Position numbers and translations under genes: made by a program. Shown piece after piece: positions 1 through 7,678 of a DNA stretch of 64,000 nucleotides. Source of the stretch: Angelobacter sp036557225 (lineage in GTDB: Bacteria > Acidobacteriota > Terriglobia > Terriglobales > Acidobacteriaceae); NCBI GenBank assembly GCA_036557225.1, contig DATBHX010000063.1:1-64000 (forward strand). Direction: 5' to 3'. Under the pieces are notes generated by a model. It saw only the letters and a list, made by a program, of their open reading frames with translations, ran no database searches and was not told where the DNA came from. Positions within the stretch are counted from its first letter, which is position 1; every line of letters starts with the position of its first letter.

Positions 1-372
1 CTGGCTGGCACGTAAGCCTCCGGCATGAAACGGCCGATATCGGGCAATGATCCTCTTCAAGCTCAGAGGAAGCACCAGCAAAAGACCGATTGGTGGGATC
101 AGGGCACTTAGGACCCCGGTAATGATGGCCAGCGGTGAGGCTGTCCTAAAAAGCAGGTTCCATTGAATCCGGCCAACCGGGGGTGCGGGCGGAGGAATGC
201 CGTCAGGAGGCGGAATCTGGATTTGAGGATTTTCGTGCTCTCCGGGATTCACCGTATTTGCTCCGTGGTCTCGCAGTAAGCTCTCCCAAGCACCCAGATA
301 AGGTAAAACTCTGATGTTCAGGGATCCGCGAACGCTGCCTGCCCAAACTTCCACGTTATAAGAATCACGCAT
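1..372 (-). CDS. Partial membrane protein of unknown function, cut by the window edge
   Basis: The minus strand is open without a stop from an ATG at 372 to the first base of the window (124 codons, C-terminus missing). The product has a hydrophilic start, a Pro-rich stretch (about residues 60-75, several PPP/PAPP runs), then a hydrophobic segment around residues 85-108 followed by Lys/Arg residues, as for one membrane span. I do not recognise the family. No good ribosome binding site precedes the ATG, so the true start could differ. The divergent small gene at 596 suggests the promoter lies in 373-595. Confidence 0.45.
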   Translation of the reverse strand, partial: MRDSYNVEVWAGSVRGSLNIRVLPYLGAWESLLRDHGANTVNPGEHENPQIQIPPPDGIPPPAPPVGRIQWNLLFRTASPLAIITGVLSALIPPIGLLLVLPLSLKRIIARYRPFHAGGLRASQ

Positions 373-595
373 TCGAGTGCAAACGCTTGCACCCATTGGG
401 ACGAAAGACATTCTGCGCCGGGGCAAGAATTCAATCATTGTCCAAAGATGTGATCTTGTTTGCATGCTGGCGCAGCGGAATGCGGAAACGTACGAAAAAA
501 AATCGCTCCGATATATCAAATCAACAAATCGCGGACTCTATTGGGCAAGAAACCAAAACAACCTTTCAGGTCTTCCGGGAGAAGGAAGAACTCCA

Positions 596-724
596 ATGAA
601 AAAGACCAGCTTGTGGGTCTTGTTGTTTCTGACCCTTTTCTCAGCGTGCGCGGTTACACCCGTTTTGTCGGAAGGTGGCCCGAAACCGACATGCTATCCT
701 CCGCTCAATTGTTCGGTGAGGTAA
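596..724 (+). CDS. 42-residue secreted or lipoprotein-like peptide
   Basis: A 42-codon gene whose product starts MKKTSLW, followed by a hydrophobic core and FSACAVTP, so it looks like an export signal, possibly a lipoprotein signal with Cys17. The mature part is only about 25 residues and contains two further Cys. A purine-rich GGAGAAGGAAGA sequence just upstream is a good ribosome binding site and decides this start over in-frame upstream codons. The family is not recognised. It precedes a two-gene membrane operon but is separated from it by 70 bases. Confidence 0.5.
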   Translation: MKKTSLWVLLFLTLFSACAVTPVLSEGGPKPTCYPPLNCSVR

Positions 725-794
725 GGCTTTCGTTGCTTATGCCCATTGCGGGCCCTGTAAATCTGCGGCCAGCTAGAGTAAGCTGAGGCCTTCC

Positions 795-1556
795 ATGTGG
801 CTGCCCACTTTACTCTGGCTGGCTCCGGTCGCGCTGCAGTGCTGCCTTGCTGCGTTGATGTTTCGCCGTCGTGTTTACCGTCGATATCCCTTTTTCTTCG
901 CCTACACAATTTTTGCGATACTGACGGAGGCGGTCAAATTTTCTCTCTATCATCCCGATCGAAACACCTGGACGTATTTCTGGGTTTCCTGGGGCAGTGA
1001 GGCCCTTTATGCGGTCTTGGGGTACATGGCGATCGTTGAAGTCTTTCGTCACGTATTTGCGGCGTTCAACCACTTCGTGTGGTTCAGGTTTCTCCTGCCG
1101 GTGACCGGCGCCATTATGCTCTGCATTTCGGTGCTGATTCCAATTGTTCGTCCGGCAGTGGATACGGTGCCGCTTCTGACTGGAATTCTCTCTCTACAGA
1201 TTGCGGTACGGTGTCTGCAACTGGGGGCTTTCTTTCTCATCTTTTTTCTGGCGCGAGTTTTCGATCTCGATTACCGCCAATATGCCTTCGGCATTGTTGC
1301 GGGCTTTGGCATTGCTGTAGCAGGGATTCTGTTGGGTACTTTGGTAAGGACGGGCGGCGGATTAAAGTTTCTAATCTTCTTTCAATATGCGCAAAGTGTG
1401 TCATACTTTTTGGCAGTAACGGTTTGGCTGGCTTCTTTTGTACGTCCTGAGCCAGATGATCCCTTCCGTGACTTCAGGCACCTGTTTACGCCGGAATCGT
1501 TCCTGGCGGAATTGCAAAGGTATAAACAGGAAGTAAAGGGGATCTTTAGGTCATGA
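795..1556 (+). CDS. Polytopic membrane protein of unknown function
   Basis: A 253-residue product with about six to seven hydrophobic segments (around residues 5-22, 32-50, 70-88, 97-118, 125-155, 160-182, 195-215) and a charged C-terminal tail of about 35 residues. There are no catalytic motifs that I recognise. It is the first gene of a two-gene unit: its TGA stop overlaps the ATG of the next gene (ATGA), so the two are probably translated in a coupled way and may work together in the membrane. Confidence 0.7.
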   Translation: MWLPTLLWLAPVALQCCLAALMFRRRVYRRYPFFFAYTIFAILTEAVKFSLYHPDRNTWTYFWVSWGSEALYAVLGYMAIVEVFRHVFAAFNHFVWFRFLLPVTGAIMLCISVLIPIVRPAVDTVPLLTGILSLQIAVRCLQLGAFFLIFFLARVFDLDYRQYAFGIVAGFGIAVAGILLGTLVRTGGGLKFLIFFQYAQSVSYFLAVTVWLASFVRPEPDDPFRDFRHLFTPESFLAELQRYKQEVKGIFRS

Positions 1557-2197
1557 GTGTCTATGCAATCCTGTTGACTACTCTAGCCTTGCTCTGCGCA
1601 AGCGCGCTGTACTTCTTTTTAGGCCGCCTGTCACGGTTCCCTTGCCGTACCATTCGCGATGTTCCAGGCTTCCTGCAGCCGGTGGATTCTGCCAATATCT
1701 TTCAGCTCCTGAACCCCCAGACGGAAGACTATCTGCGCTCAGCCATGACCGGGCTGGCCCTGCGCCTGGAGCAGCGCCGCAGCCTGCACTTCCTGCGCGA
1801 GCACCTGCTGCGGATGTCGCACAACGCACACATTCTGCTGGAGTGGTCGAACGCCGAATTGAAGCGGGAGATTATCGGCCAGGCCGACGAAGACAGCGAG
1901 TGCTACCGCGACTGCGCGCGCAGATTGCATTCAGCGGCCATCGAGTTCCGACTTTACGCCGTGCTGTCCCTGATCAAAATCAAATTCTGGATGATCTTCC
2001 GGACCCAATCATGGATGCCCTTTGCTCCTCCAAGCCTGGACAGGCTCTCAGAAGTTTGCGGGCTTCGGTTTTTCACCCTGTATTCCAACCTGACGCGCGC
2101 CGTAACCGACCTGGGCCGCCACTACGGCACTGAGTTCCGCGATGAGTTGTTGCATGCCTGGGCACAACCTCCTGATCTCCACGCGGTTGCGACCTAA
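1553..2197 (+). CDS. Membrane-anchored cytoplasmic protein of unknown function
   Basis: A 214-residue product with one N-terminal hydrophobic segment (residues 3-23) and a mostly helical, Arg/Leu-rich remainder. It overlaps the preceding membrane gene by four bases. Its stop codon overlaps the stop of the convergent receiver-like gene. I do not recognise the family. A partner or cytosolic adaptor of the upstream polytopic protein is plausible from the coupling alone. Confidence 0.65.
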   Translation: MSVYAILLTTLALLCASALYFFLGRLSRFPCRTIRDVPGFLQPVDSANIFQLLNPQTEDYLRSAMTGLALRLEQRRSLHFLREHLLRMSHNAHILLEWSNAELKREIIGQADEDSECYRDCARRLHSAAIEFRLYAVLSLIKIKFWMIFRTQSWMPFAPPSLDRLSEVCGLRFFTLYSNLTRAVTDLGRHYGTEFRDELLHAWAQPPDLHAVAT

Positions 2198-2559
2198 AAG
2201 CCCTCTAGCAAATCCTTCAGTGTACCGATCAGGGCCTGGGGATCGTTTTCCGGCACAACTGCATCAACGCCCTCCGGCATTTTGTCGCCCATGATCTTGC
2301 CGTGCACCACCAGAACCACGCATAGCTTGTTGCGGATCATCTTGAGCGACTGGGCTACTGACCATCCTTCCGTCTGGACGAAGTGGTCCTGGTCCAGGAT
2401 TACTGCATCCACGGGGTTGTTCACGCAGATGGCGACGGCGTGGTCGGGCGTAAAAGTCATCATCAACCGATAGCCTGAGGTCTTCAGGGCTTTGGCGGTT
2501 TGGCTATGACGACGATCAGCCAGAAGCAAGACCATCCCGGAGTTTGGTTTCGCAGACAT
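2194..2559 (-). CDS. Stand-alone pseudo-receiver domain protein
   Basis: A 121-residue protein with the size and beta-alpha alternation of a CheY-like receiver. It starts with a short strand (MVLLLADRR), has a central strand ending in an Asp (DAVILDQD), and a later strand VVLVVHGK. The paired acidic residues that bind Mg in active receivers are not evident after the first strand (one Asp only), and the usual Thr/Ser and Lys are poorly conserved. It is therefore probably a phosphorylation-independent receiver. An alternative TTG start at 2595 is possible, because the AGGAGG at about 2575 lies 14 bases before this ATG. Confidence 0.55.
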   Translation of the reverse strand: MSAKPNSGMVLLLADRRHSQTAKALKTSGYRLMMTFTPDHAVAICVNNPVDAVILDQDHFVQTEGWSVAQSLKMIRNKLCVVLVVHGKIMGDKMPEGVDAVVPENDPQALIGTLKDLLEGF

Positions 2560-2563
2560 GCTG

Positions 2564-2816
2564 CTAGCGCCAACCTCCTGCGGGGCGAAGATCAAGGCCG
2601 ACCAATACGCGTTCCGTGTTGGAAAGATCGCCGATAATTTTCTTTACCGGCGTGGGCAGGCGACGGATCAGCCAGGTGTTCATAAGTGATGAGATGCCGA
2701 CTGCGGCCTCTTCAATGTCCTAGCCCCTCCAAAACCACGGCCACTTTCTCCAGGGCCAGTGAGGACACACTAGGCAGAGATGAGAGCTTCTTTTTGATGG
2801 TCGTAAGGGAAGCCAT
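2564..2816 (-). pseudogene. Small gene apparently split by a frameshift
   Basis: An ATG at 2816 opens a 34-codon frame (starts MASLTTIKKK) that ends in TGA at 2714-2712. A second frame is open through the same point, reads IEEAAVGISSLMNTW, and continues to a TAG at 2566-2564. Joined by a one-base shift near 2715 the two give one continuous protein of about 84 residues with similar composition, lying four bases before the pseudo-receiver gene. The second half alone could be a 39-codon gene starting at 2683. I infer a frameshifted gene, but two overlapping short genes, or no gene, cannot be excluded. Confidence 0.3.
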
Positions 2817-2870
2817 ATTTTCAGGTCGACTCGTAAGTCAAAGTTTTTTGTCAGATACCAAGAGTCATGG

Positions 2871-3236
2871 TTATGGTCCGTGGCTGTCGCGGGGCAGGAG
2901 GCGCAGCAGTGCCTCAAGCAGCAGGCGCGGATCGCCCAGCGACTCCAGTTGTTCATCCACCAGCCACGTGGGTATCTGCGTGCCGGAAGTCTTGCTCAGT
3001 GCCACGATCGGCACGGAGGGGTTGAGTTGTTTAAAGACCCGAGCGAGTTCGAGCCGCTGTTCTGTTTGCAATGAGTCTCCCAGCACGACAGCGTGTACTA
3101 CCGAATGAGTGAAGAGCGAAGTCGCCTCGGCCGCGTCGCGGGCAGCAACCACTCGATAGCCGGCGCGCTCCAGGATCAGATTGCGAGTAACCTGGGCAGA
3201 CGAAGCTTTGCTCACACATAGGAGTGTCCATCTCAT
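2871..3236 (-). CDS. Degenerate receiver-domain protein
   Basis: A 121-residue product with receiver-like alternation: strand LLCVSK at the start, then GYRVVAARDAAEA typical of receiver helix 1/strand 2, then HAVVLGDS where the phosphoacceptor Asp would sit, then PIVALSKTSG. The normal Asp-Asp pair is replaced by Ser-Lys and the phosphoacceptor position by Gly followed by Asp. It is thus a second likely pseudo-receiver about 300 bases upstream of the one ending at 2194, on the same strand. The partner kinase or output domain is not present nearby. Confidence 0.55.
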   Translation of the reverse strand: MRWTLLCVSKASSAQVTRNLILERAGYRVVAARDAAEATSLFTHSVVHAVVLGDSLQTEQRLELARVFKQLNPSVPIVALSKTSGTQIPTWLVDEQLESLGDPRLLLEALLRLLPRDSHGP

Positions 3237-3553
3237 GAGAGAACGTTCTTAATATCCTCTAAATTTATGTTTGCTTGAGGGCGTTCGACCTGCGGCGCAT
3301 CAGCTGTTTTCTTTTTTGACGGCTTTTCACCGGCTCAAACATGCGTGATCGGGCCTCACCAAACGCTGCGAGAAGAGTTGCAACGGCCCGATACTGACCG
3401 TAAACGGAAGCTAGGATGCAGGAGACGGTGAATTTGGATGCTTTTTGCCAGTAAAACCAGCAAAGGTAGGTTTCAGAAAGCCCATGGCAGGCACTGAAAC
3501 CGTATTCGATCTTCGAATTCTGCAGATTTTTGCGGGACCGGAGACAAAGAGGG
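3237..3553. other. Spacer without a supported gene
   Basis: Between the degenerate receiver gene and the frameshifted lipoprotein-like gene. A minus-strand open frame runs through it (3265-3600) but has no recognisable features, no good ribosome binding site and an odd composition, so I do not call it. Confidence 0.4.
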
Positions 3554-4130
3554 TTACATCGTGTCTTTGCCTTCCCATGCCCTGACGTAGACCAGTGCAA
3601 AGACGGATCCGTTTCCCGATGGTTTGATGGCCATGATCCGCTGGTTATTCTCGGTTCCGACTTTCAGCTCTTGCTTGTATTCGTGATCGCTGTCGCCCGC
3701 TCCGCAGGTTACCTCATCGTCTTTGTCGCGGCGATGGAAGTTCATGCTGAAGCCGCCCGTGCAATCGATGACCTTGCCATATTTGCCCATGTCTTTCCGG
3801 TAAAAGGCCAGCACCTTGTCGGGGGAATCGTCGCTTTCAAATTTCAGAGCGACGACTTTCAGTCCGAAGAGGGAGCTGGAGATATTTACATTGGCGCTGT
3901 GGTGCTCATCGCCAGAATCTTTCTTGAGCTGCGCGCCTGGATACTGCGTCAATCCTGTGTCTTTTATATCTGTTTGGCCTTCCCGGACACTCAGAGAGCC
4001 AAAGGGAGTGCGAACGTCAACATCATTGTTCTTCTTGCCGTCCCCTTTGTCGTGCGTGGTAACAGACGCCGGCCAGCGCGCCCAGACAAATCAGGGCCGC
4101 TAATGTGAGAGCAAAATGTGGCTTACGCAT
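3554..4130 (-). pseudogene. Exported protein gene broken by a frameshift near the signal peptide
   Basis: An ATG at 4130, with a strong GGAGG ribosome binding site, opens a signal-peptide-like frame (MRKPHFALTLAALICLGALAG), but this frame ends in TGA at 4023. The body of the protein is in another frame, which is open from just after the hydrophobic core (SVTTHDKGDGKK) to the stop at 3554. Joining them with a one-base shift near 4067 gives about 192 residues. From memory, intact acidobacterial proteins carry the same features, such as TPFGSLSVREG and VLAFYRKDMGKYGKV. The body has no start codon of its own with a ribosome binding site. Real decay or an assembly indel are both possible. Confidence 0.6.
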
Positions 4131-4238
4131 ATTAATCCTCCTGGCTTTCGGTGCAAGTCCGAGTCGATTCCCCTCATCTCTGTCTTGTAATACGCGGTTA
4201 CCTGTGCCGAAGTTCCGTAATTCAAGCGGTGCTCGACG

Positions 4239-4823
4239 TCAGACAATGGGTTCATAATAGCGTTCGCCGGCGCAGGCCCGGCACAGGATTTTGGCCCCTC
4301 GCCGAACTTCGCGCTTGAAATTGATCCCTTCACCGCACTGTGCGCACACGATCCGCTCACCCTTGTATCCAGGAAACTCCTCCGGAGGCAACTCCACGTG
4401 GACCCATTGGGACTGGAAGAGCTGCTCGTCAGAGATTTCCCGGTAGGCCGCCATCTGCTGCTGGTTCTTGTTCTCGATCTCCGGGTGCATGCTCCTGGCC
4501 AGTGCCTTAGACGATTCCCTGGCCGCTACGCGTACGGCTTTGCCGGTCTCGACGTCAACAAACGTAGCCGCCACCTTGCCCCAATCGCGGAACTTGAGCG
4601 CGCGCTTGCCCAGCCGACATCCGGTTACGACCATCACAGCATCGGTAGCGCAACGGTCGATTTCGACGAAGGTCACAATCCGCTTGCGGTCCTTGCCTTG
4701 CGGGTCTTCCAGGCCAAGCTTTTTCAGGCCAAACATGGCCATGCGCACACCCAACACCTGCCCTGCGCAAAGGTGCCCGTGTGCTACTTCGGCATCGGCA
4801 AGATATTCGTCCAGCGTTTTCAT
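4239..4823 (-). CDS. FmdE-family protein with C-terminal zinc ribbon
   Basis: A 194-residue protein of the FmdE family (named after formylmethanofuran dehydrogenase subunit E). It has HGHLCAGQVLG at residues 15-25, a conserved Arg-Cys-Ala-Thr-Asp at about 56-60, TGCRLGKRALK at about 67-77, and a C-terminal CxxC...CxxC zinc ribbon (CAQC and CRAC, about residues 159-183). In archaea the family accompanies a molybdenum/tungsten enzyme. In bacteria its role is unclear, although the Cys/His set suggests metal binding. Its ATG directly follows the stop of the upstream secreted protein (TAAATG), so the two are translationally coupled. Confidence 0.8.
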   Translation of the reverse strand: MKTLDEYLADAEVAHGHLCAGQVLGVRMAMFGLKKLGLEDPQGKDRKRIVTFVEIDRCATDAVMVVTGCRLGKRALKFRDWGKVAATFVDVETGKAVRVAARESSKALARSMHPEIENKNQQQMAAYREISDEQLFQSQWVHVELPPEEFPGYKGERIVCAQCGEGINFKREVRRGAKILCRACAGERYYEPIV

Positions 4824-5471
4824 TTAGGGGCCCTCTTCTTCTGCGGTTTCGGGTTGCAGGTCAGCGCCATGCCCGCGGATTGCGAAGGTGGTTTTTTCGC
4901 CGGCAATCACAAACGTCACGCGGCTGGGTGTGCGCTCCCAGTGCGGCGCCATACACGCAGGCGCCGTAGTTTCTTTTTTCAGGATCGGCTTGCGTTTGCC
5001 CAGTTGCGCCACCATCATGTAGGTTTTTGATCCATCGTCCGATGTGCCGCAATAGGCGGCGTAATCACGGTACCAGCTGGCTTCAGAGACTTCACCATCG
5101 AATGCCGGGAGGCTCAACTGAGCGACGTGTCCGCTCTGACGGTCGACGCTGATCCAGCCGCCCAGACGCCAGATCCATTGCGGCGGCTTACCGGTATCCT
5201 CCGGCAGGGCGTCATTCATGCGGTACGCACGACGGACCACGAAAAGTGTTTCCGTGATCTCATGCAAAGGACCGTTTACGTAGTCGCGCAGGCGGCCATC
5301 AATCAACAGCTCGCGAACCTTCATAGTTTGGGCAGCGGTGGAATCGGAACGAACTTCAACGCTGCGCCACTTGCCCAGCACAATGGTGTGCTGTCGCGGA
5401 GCACATATTCCACTGCTCGTGAAGAGCAGGAATAAAGCACCCAACAGAGCTGATCGGATGGTTACGCTCAT
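4824..5471 (-). CDS. Secreted protein of unknown function, coupled to FmdE
   Basis: A 215-residue product with a clear N-terminal signal peptide (residues 1-23, SSGICA cleavage-like end). The mature domain contains several Trp and two Cys (YCGTS and ACMAP), which could form a disulfide, and ends in an acidic tail. I do not recognise the domain. The stop TAA is immediately followed by the ATG of the FmdE-like gene, a strict arrangement for co-translation. A periplasmic role is inferred from the signal sequence only. Confidence 0.65.
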   Translation of the reverse strand: MSVTIRSALLGALFLLFTSSGICAPRQHTIVLGKWRSVEVRSDSTAAQTMKVRELLIDGRLRDYVNGPLHEITETLFVVRRAYRMNDALPEDTGKPPQWIWRLGGWISVDRQSGHVAQLSLPAFDGEVSEASWYRDYAAYCGTSDDGSKTYMMVAQLGKRKPILKKETTAPACMAPHWERTPSRVTFVIAGEKTTFAIRGHGADLQPETAEEEGP

Positions 5472-5773
5472 GAATGGTTGCGCTCATTATATGACTCCCG
5501 CCGTCGGGCTGTCGGTTCGAGGGCTGCGGTTTGCGATGTTGGTTCCGGGCCTTCTCTTCACTGTAGGGCACTGATCAGTTTATAAAGCCATAAGCATCAT
5601 AGACTTACTATCGCTGCGCTAAACGTTATCCAGGGCTAAAAAAGCCACGTTCGGGGAAATGAATTCTTTCAATTCGGGAAAGATTTCCGTAAACTAAATG
5701 GATTCTCCCCGACTTTCAACGCTAAGGGCCTGCCCCCGTGGACTTGTAAGTTTGGCGGCTGCTGCGGTGTAGC
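5472..5773. other. Divergent spacer, probable promoter region
   Basis: About 300 bases between the minus-strand secreted-protein gene and the plus-strand HD-GYP gene. It must contain the promoters of both, but I see no confident -35/-10 pair or operator. An AT-rich stretch lies at about 5575-5710. Confidence 0.4.
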
Positions 5774-6868
5774 TTGCTTTTCAAAGATAAAAAACAACTC
5801 ATATTGGGAGAGTTGCTCGATACAACCCTCGACCCCACTCTGTCCTCTCATTTCTCGATGGCACCGATTTCGGAGAGGGCTAGGGAGGAGTATGGGCGGC
5901 TCAGGCAGAGAGCTCCAAAGATCCTGGTTGTCGACGACAAGGTGGACACTCTCCTTCTCCTGCGTGAACTCCTAAGCTCGCGTGGTTACGAGATCATTAC
6001 TGCTACTGAAGCGGAAGAAGCCAAGCAGATTGTTCACCAAGAACGTCCTGAGCTGGTACTGCTCGACGTAGTGATGCCCGGCAAGTCGGGCTACGAGCTT
6101 TGCCGCGAGCTGAAGGACGATCCCGTCACCCGCCTCATCCCTGTGGTAATGATTACCGGGCTATCCGATCGCGACGATCGTGTGCGCGGCATTGAAGCCG
6201 GCGCCGACGATTTCCTCAGTAAACCCCTTTATCCTGAAGAGCTTTTTGCCCGCGTCAAATCACTGCTCAAGCTCAAAGAGTTTACGGATGAATTGGAGAA
6301 TGCCGAAGCGGTGTTGGTAGCTTTGGCGCTGGGCATTGAATCGCGAGATCCCTATACCGGGAACCACTGCGAGCGGCTGGCGCAATACGCCGCCGACCTG
6401 GGACATTACATAGGGCTGGACGGCGACAGCATTACCGCTCTGAAACGCGGCGGCTATCTGCACGACCTGGGCAAAGTTTCTATCCCTGACGATATTCTCA
6501 AAAAAGGCACGCGTCTGACGGCGGAAGAGTGGCGGATTATGAAACAACATCCGGTGATCGGCGAAGCCATCTGCCGTCCGCTCAAATCCTTCCGCGACGT
6601 GCTGCCGATCATCCGCCATCATCACGAACACTGGGATGGCAGCGGCTATCCGGACCATCTCCAGGGCTACGACATTCCGTTGCTGGCGCGCGTGCTTCAG
6701 GTAGTGGACGTTTATGACGCACTGCGCACCGCTCGTCCTTATAAGCCGGCGCTGACTCACGAAGAAGCCGAGCGCACCATGCTCGACGAAGCCAACCGTG
6801 GCCTGTGGGACCCCAATCTCGTGCCGGAGTTCTTTGCCATGCTTAAAAAGAAAGAACAGGCTGCATGA
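5774..6868 (+). CDS. Response regulator with HD-GYP phosphodiesterase output
   Basis: A 364-residue two-domain protein. The receiver spans residues 48-165 with Asp54-Asp55, phosphoacceptor Asp98 (VLLDVVMPG), Thr128 and Lys150, all as in active receivers. The HD-GYP domain spans about 180-355, with His230-Asp231 (YLHDLGK), HHHEHWDGSGYP at 282-293 and DVYDALRTARPYK. HD-GYP domains hydrolyse cyclic di-GMP, so this is probably a phosphorylation-controlled c-di-GMP phosphodiesterase acting in the cytoplasm. An in-frame ATG at 5858 removes 28 non-domain residues and could be the true start. The gene overlaps the following glycosyltransferase by ATGA, suggesting a shared role in envelope or polysaccharide control. 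Confidence 0.9.
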   Translation: MLFKDKKQLILGELLDTTLDPTLSSHFSMAPISERAREEYGRLRQRAPKILVVDDKVDTLLLLRELLSSRGYEIITATEAEEAKQIVHQERPELVLLDVVMPGKSGYELCRELKDDPVTRLIPVVMITGLSDRDDRVRGIEAGADDFLSKPLYPEELFARVKSLLKLKEFTDELENAEAVLVALALGIESRDPYTGNHCERLAQYAADLGHYIGLDGDSITALKRGGYLHDLGKVSIPDDILKKGTRLTAEEWRIMKQHPVIGEAICRPLKSFRDVLPIIRHHHEHWDGSGYPDHLQGYDIPLLARVLQVVDVYDALRTARPYKPALTHEEAERTMLDEANRGLWDPNLVPEFFAMLKKKEQAA

Positions 6869-7668
6869 GCCTTGTGGCTGATTTCCCCGTAGATCGTTCT
6901 GGACTGCGGGCTCCTGAACCGCATTACAGCATTATTGTCCCGGCCTACAATGAGAGGGCGCGCATCGGAGGCACGCTGGAGCGAGTCCTTGAGCATTTGA
7001 AGGGACAGCAGTGGAATGCTGAAATCGTGGTGGTGAATGATGGTTCGCGCGACGATACCACGGAAGTCGTAAGCCAGTTTGCTGCCGGCCATCCGCAGGT
7101 ACGGCTCATCGAAAACCCCGGCAACCAGGGCAAGGGCTACGCTGTGCGCAACGGAATGCTCAACGCCCGCGGCAAAGTCCTGTTGTTCACGGATGCAGAT
7201 CTGTCATCGCCGATCTCGGAAGCCACCAAGCTCTTTGCCGCTCTGGAAAAGGGCGCCGACGTCGCGATGGGCTCGCGCTGGCTTGATCCTTCATTGCAAT
7301 TTCAGCGGCAATCATTGAAGCGCCAGCTCATGTCGCGCACCTACAACCTGTTCATCCGCGCCATGCTGACTTTCCCTTATCGCGACACCCAGTGCGGGTT
7401 CAAAGCCTTTACGCGCCGCGCCGCAGAGATGATCTTTCCCTTGCAGCGCATCAAGCGCTGGGGCTTTGATGCCGAGATTATCTACCTGGCCCATCACATG
7501 AAGTTGACGGTGGCAGAAGTGCCGGTGGCCTGGGGTCACGATGAGCGCTCCAAACTCCATCCCTGGCGCGATGGCTTTTACATGGGCCTGGATACGCTGA
7601 AGGTCCGCTGGTACTCGCTGTCCGGCGGCTACAAATCCAAGCCGGGCGAAAGCAAAGCCAGCGCGTAA
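6865..7668 (+). CDS. GT2 glycosyltransferase, dolichol-phosphate-sugar synthase type
   Basis: A 267-residue GT-A enzyme. YSIIVPAYNE near residue 18 is the nucleotide-binding strand, VVNDGSRDD follows, and FTDADLSSPI carries the metal-binding Asp pair. DTQCGFKAFTRRAAE and a trailing HDERSKLHPWRDG segment are typical of the DPM1/polyprenyl-phosphate glycosyltransferase subgroup. It lacks the C-terminal membrane spans of DPMS-like GtrB enzymes. It likely transfers a sugar from a nucleotide donor to a lipid phosphate at the inner face of the membrane. Its start overlaps the HD-GYP gene. Confidence 0.88.
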   Translation: MSLVADFPVDRSGLRAPEPHYSIIVPAYNERARIGGTLERVLEHLKGQQWNAEIVVVNDGSRDDTTEVVSQFAAGHPQVRLIENPGNQGKGYAVRNGMLNARGKVLLFTDADLSSPISEATKLFAALEKGADVAMGSRWLDPSLQFQRQSLKRQLMSRTYNLFIRAMLTFPYRDTQCGFKAFTRRAAEMIFPLQRIKRWGFDAEIIYLAHHMKLTVAEVPVAWGHDERSKLHPWRDGFYMGLDTLKVRWYSLSGGYKSKPGESKASA

Positions 7669-7678
7669 GCCGTAACGT

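Noticed and set aside
3265..3600. 111-codon minus-strand frame in the spacer
   Set aside because: No ribosome binding site, rich in rare residues such as Trp/Cys, and overlaps the frameshifted gene; no recognisable domain.
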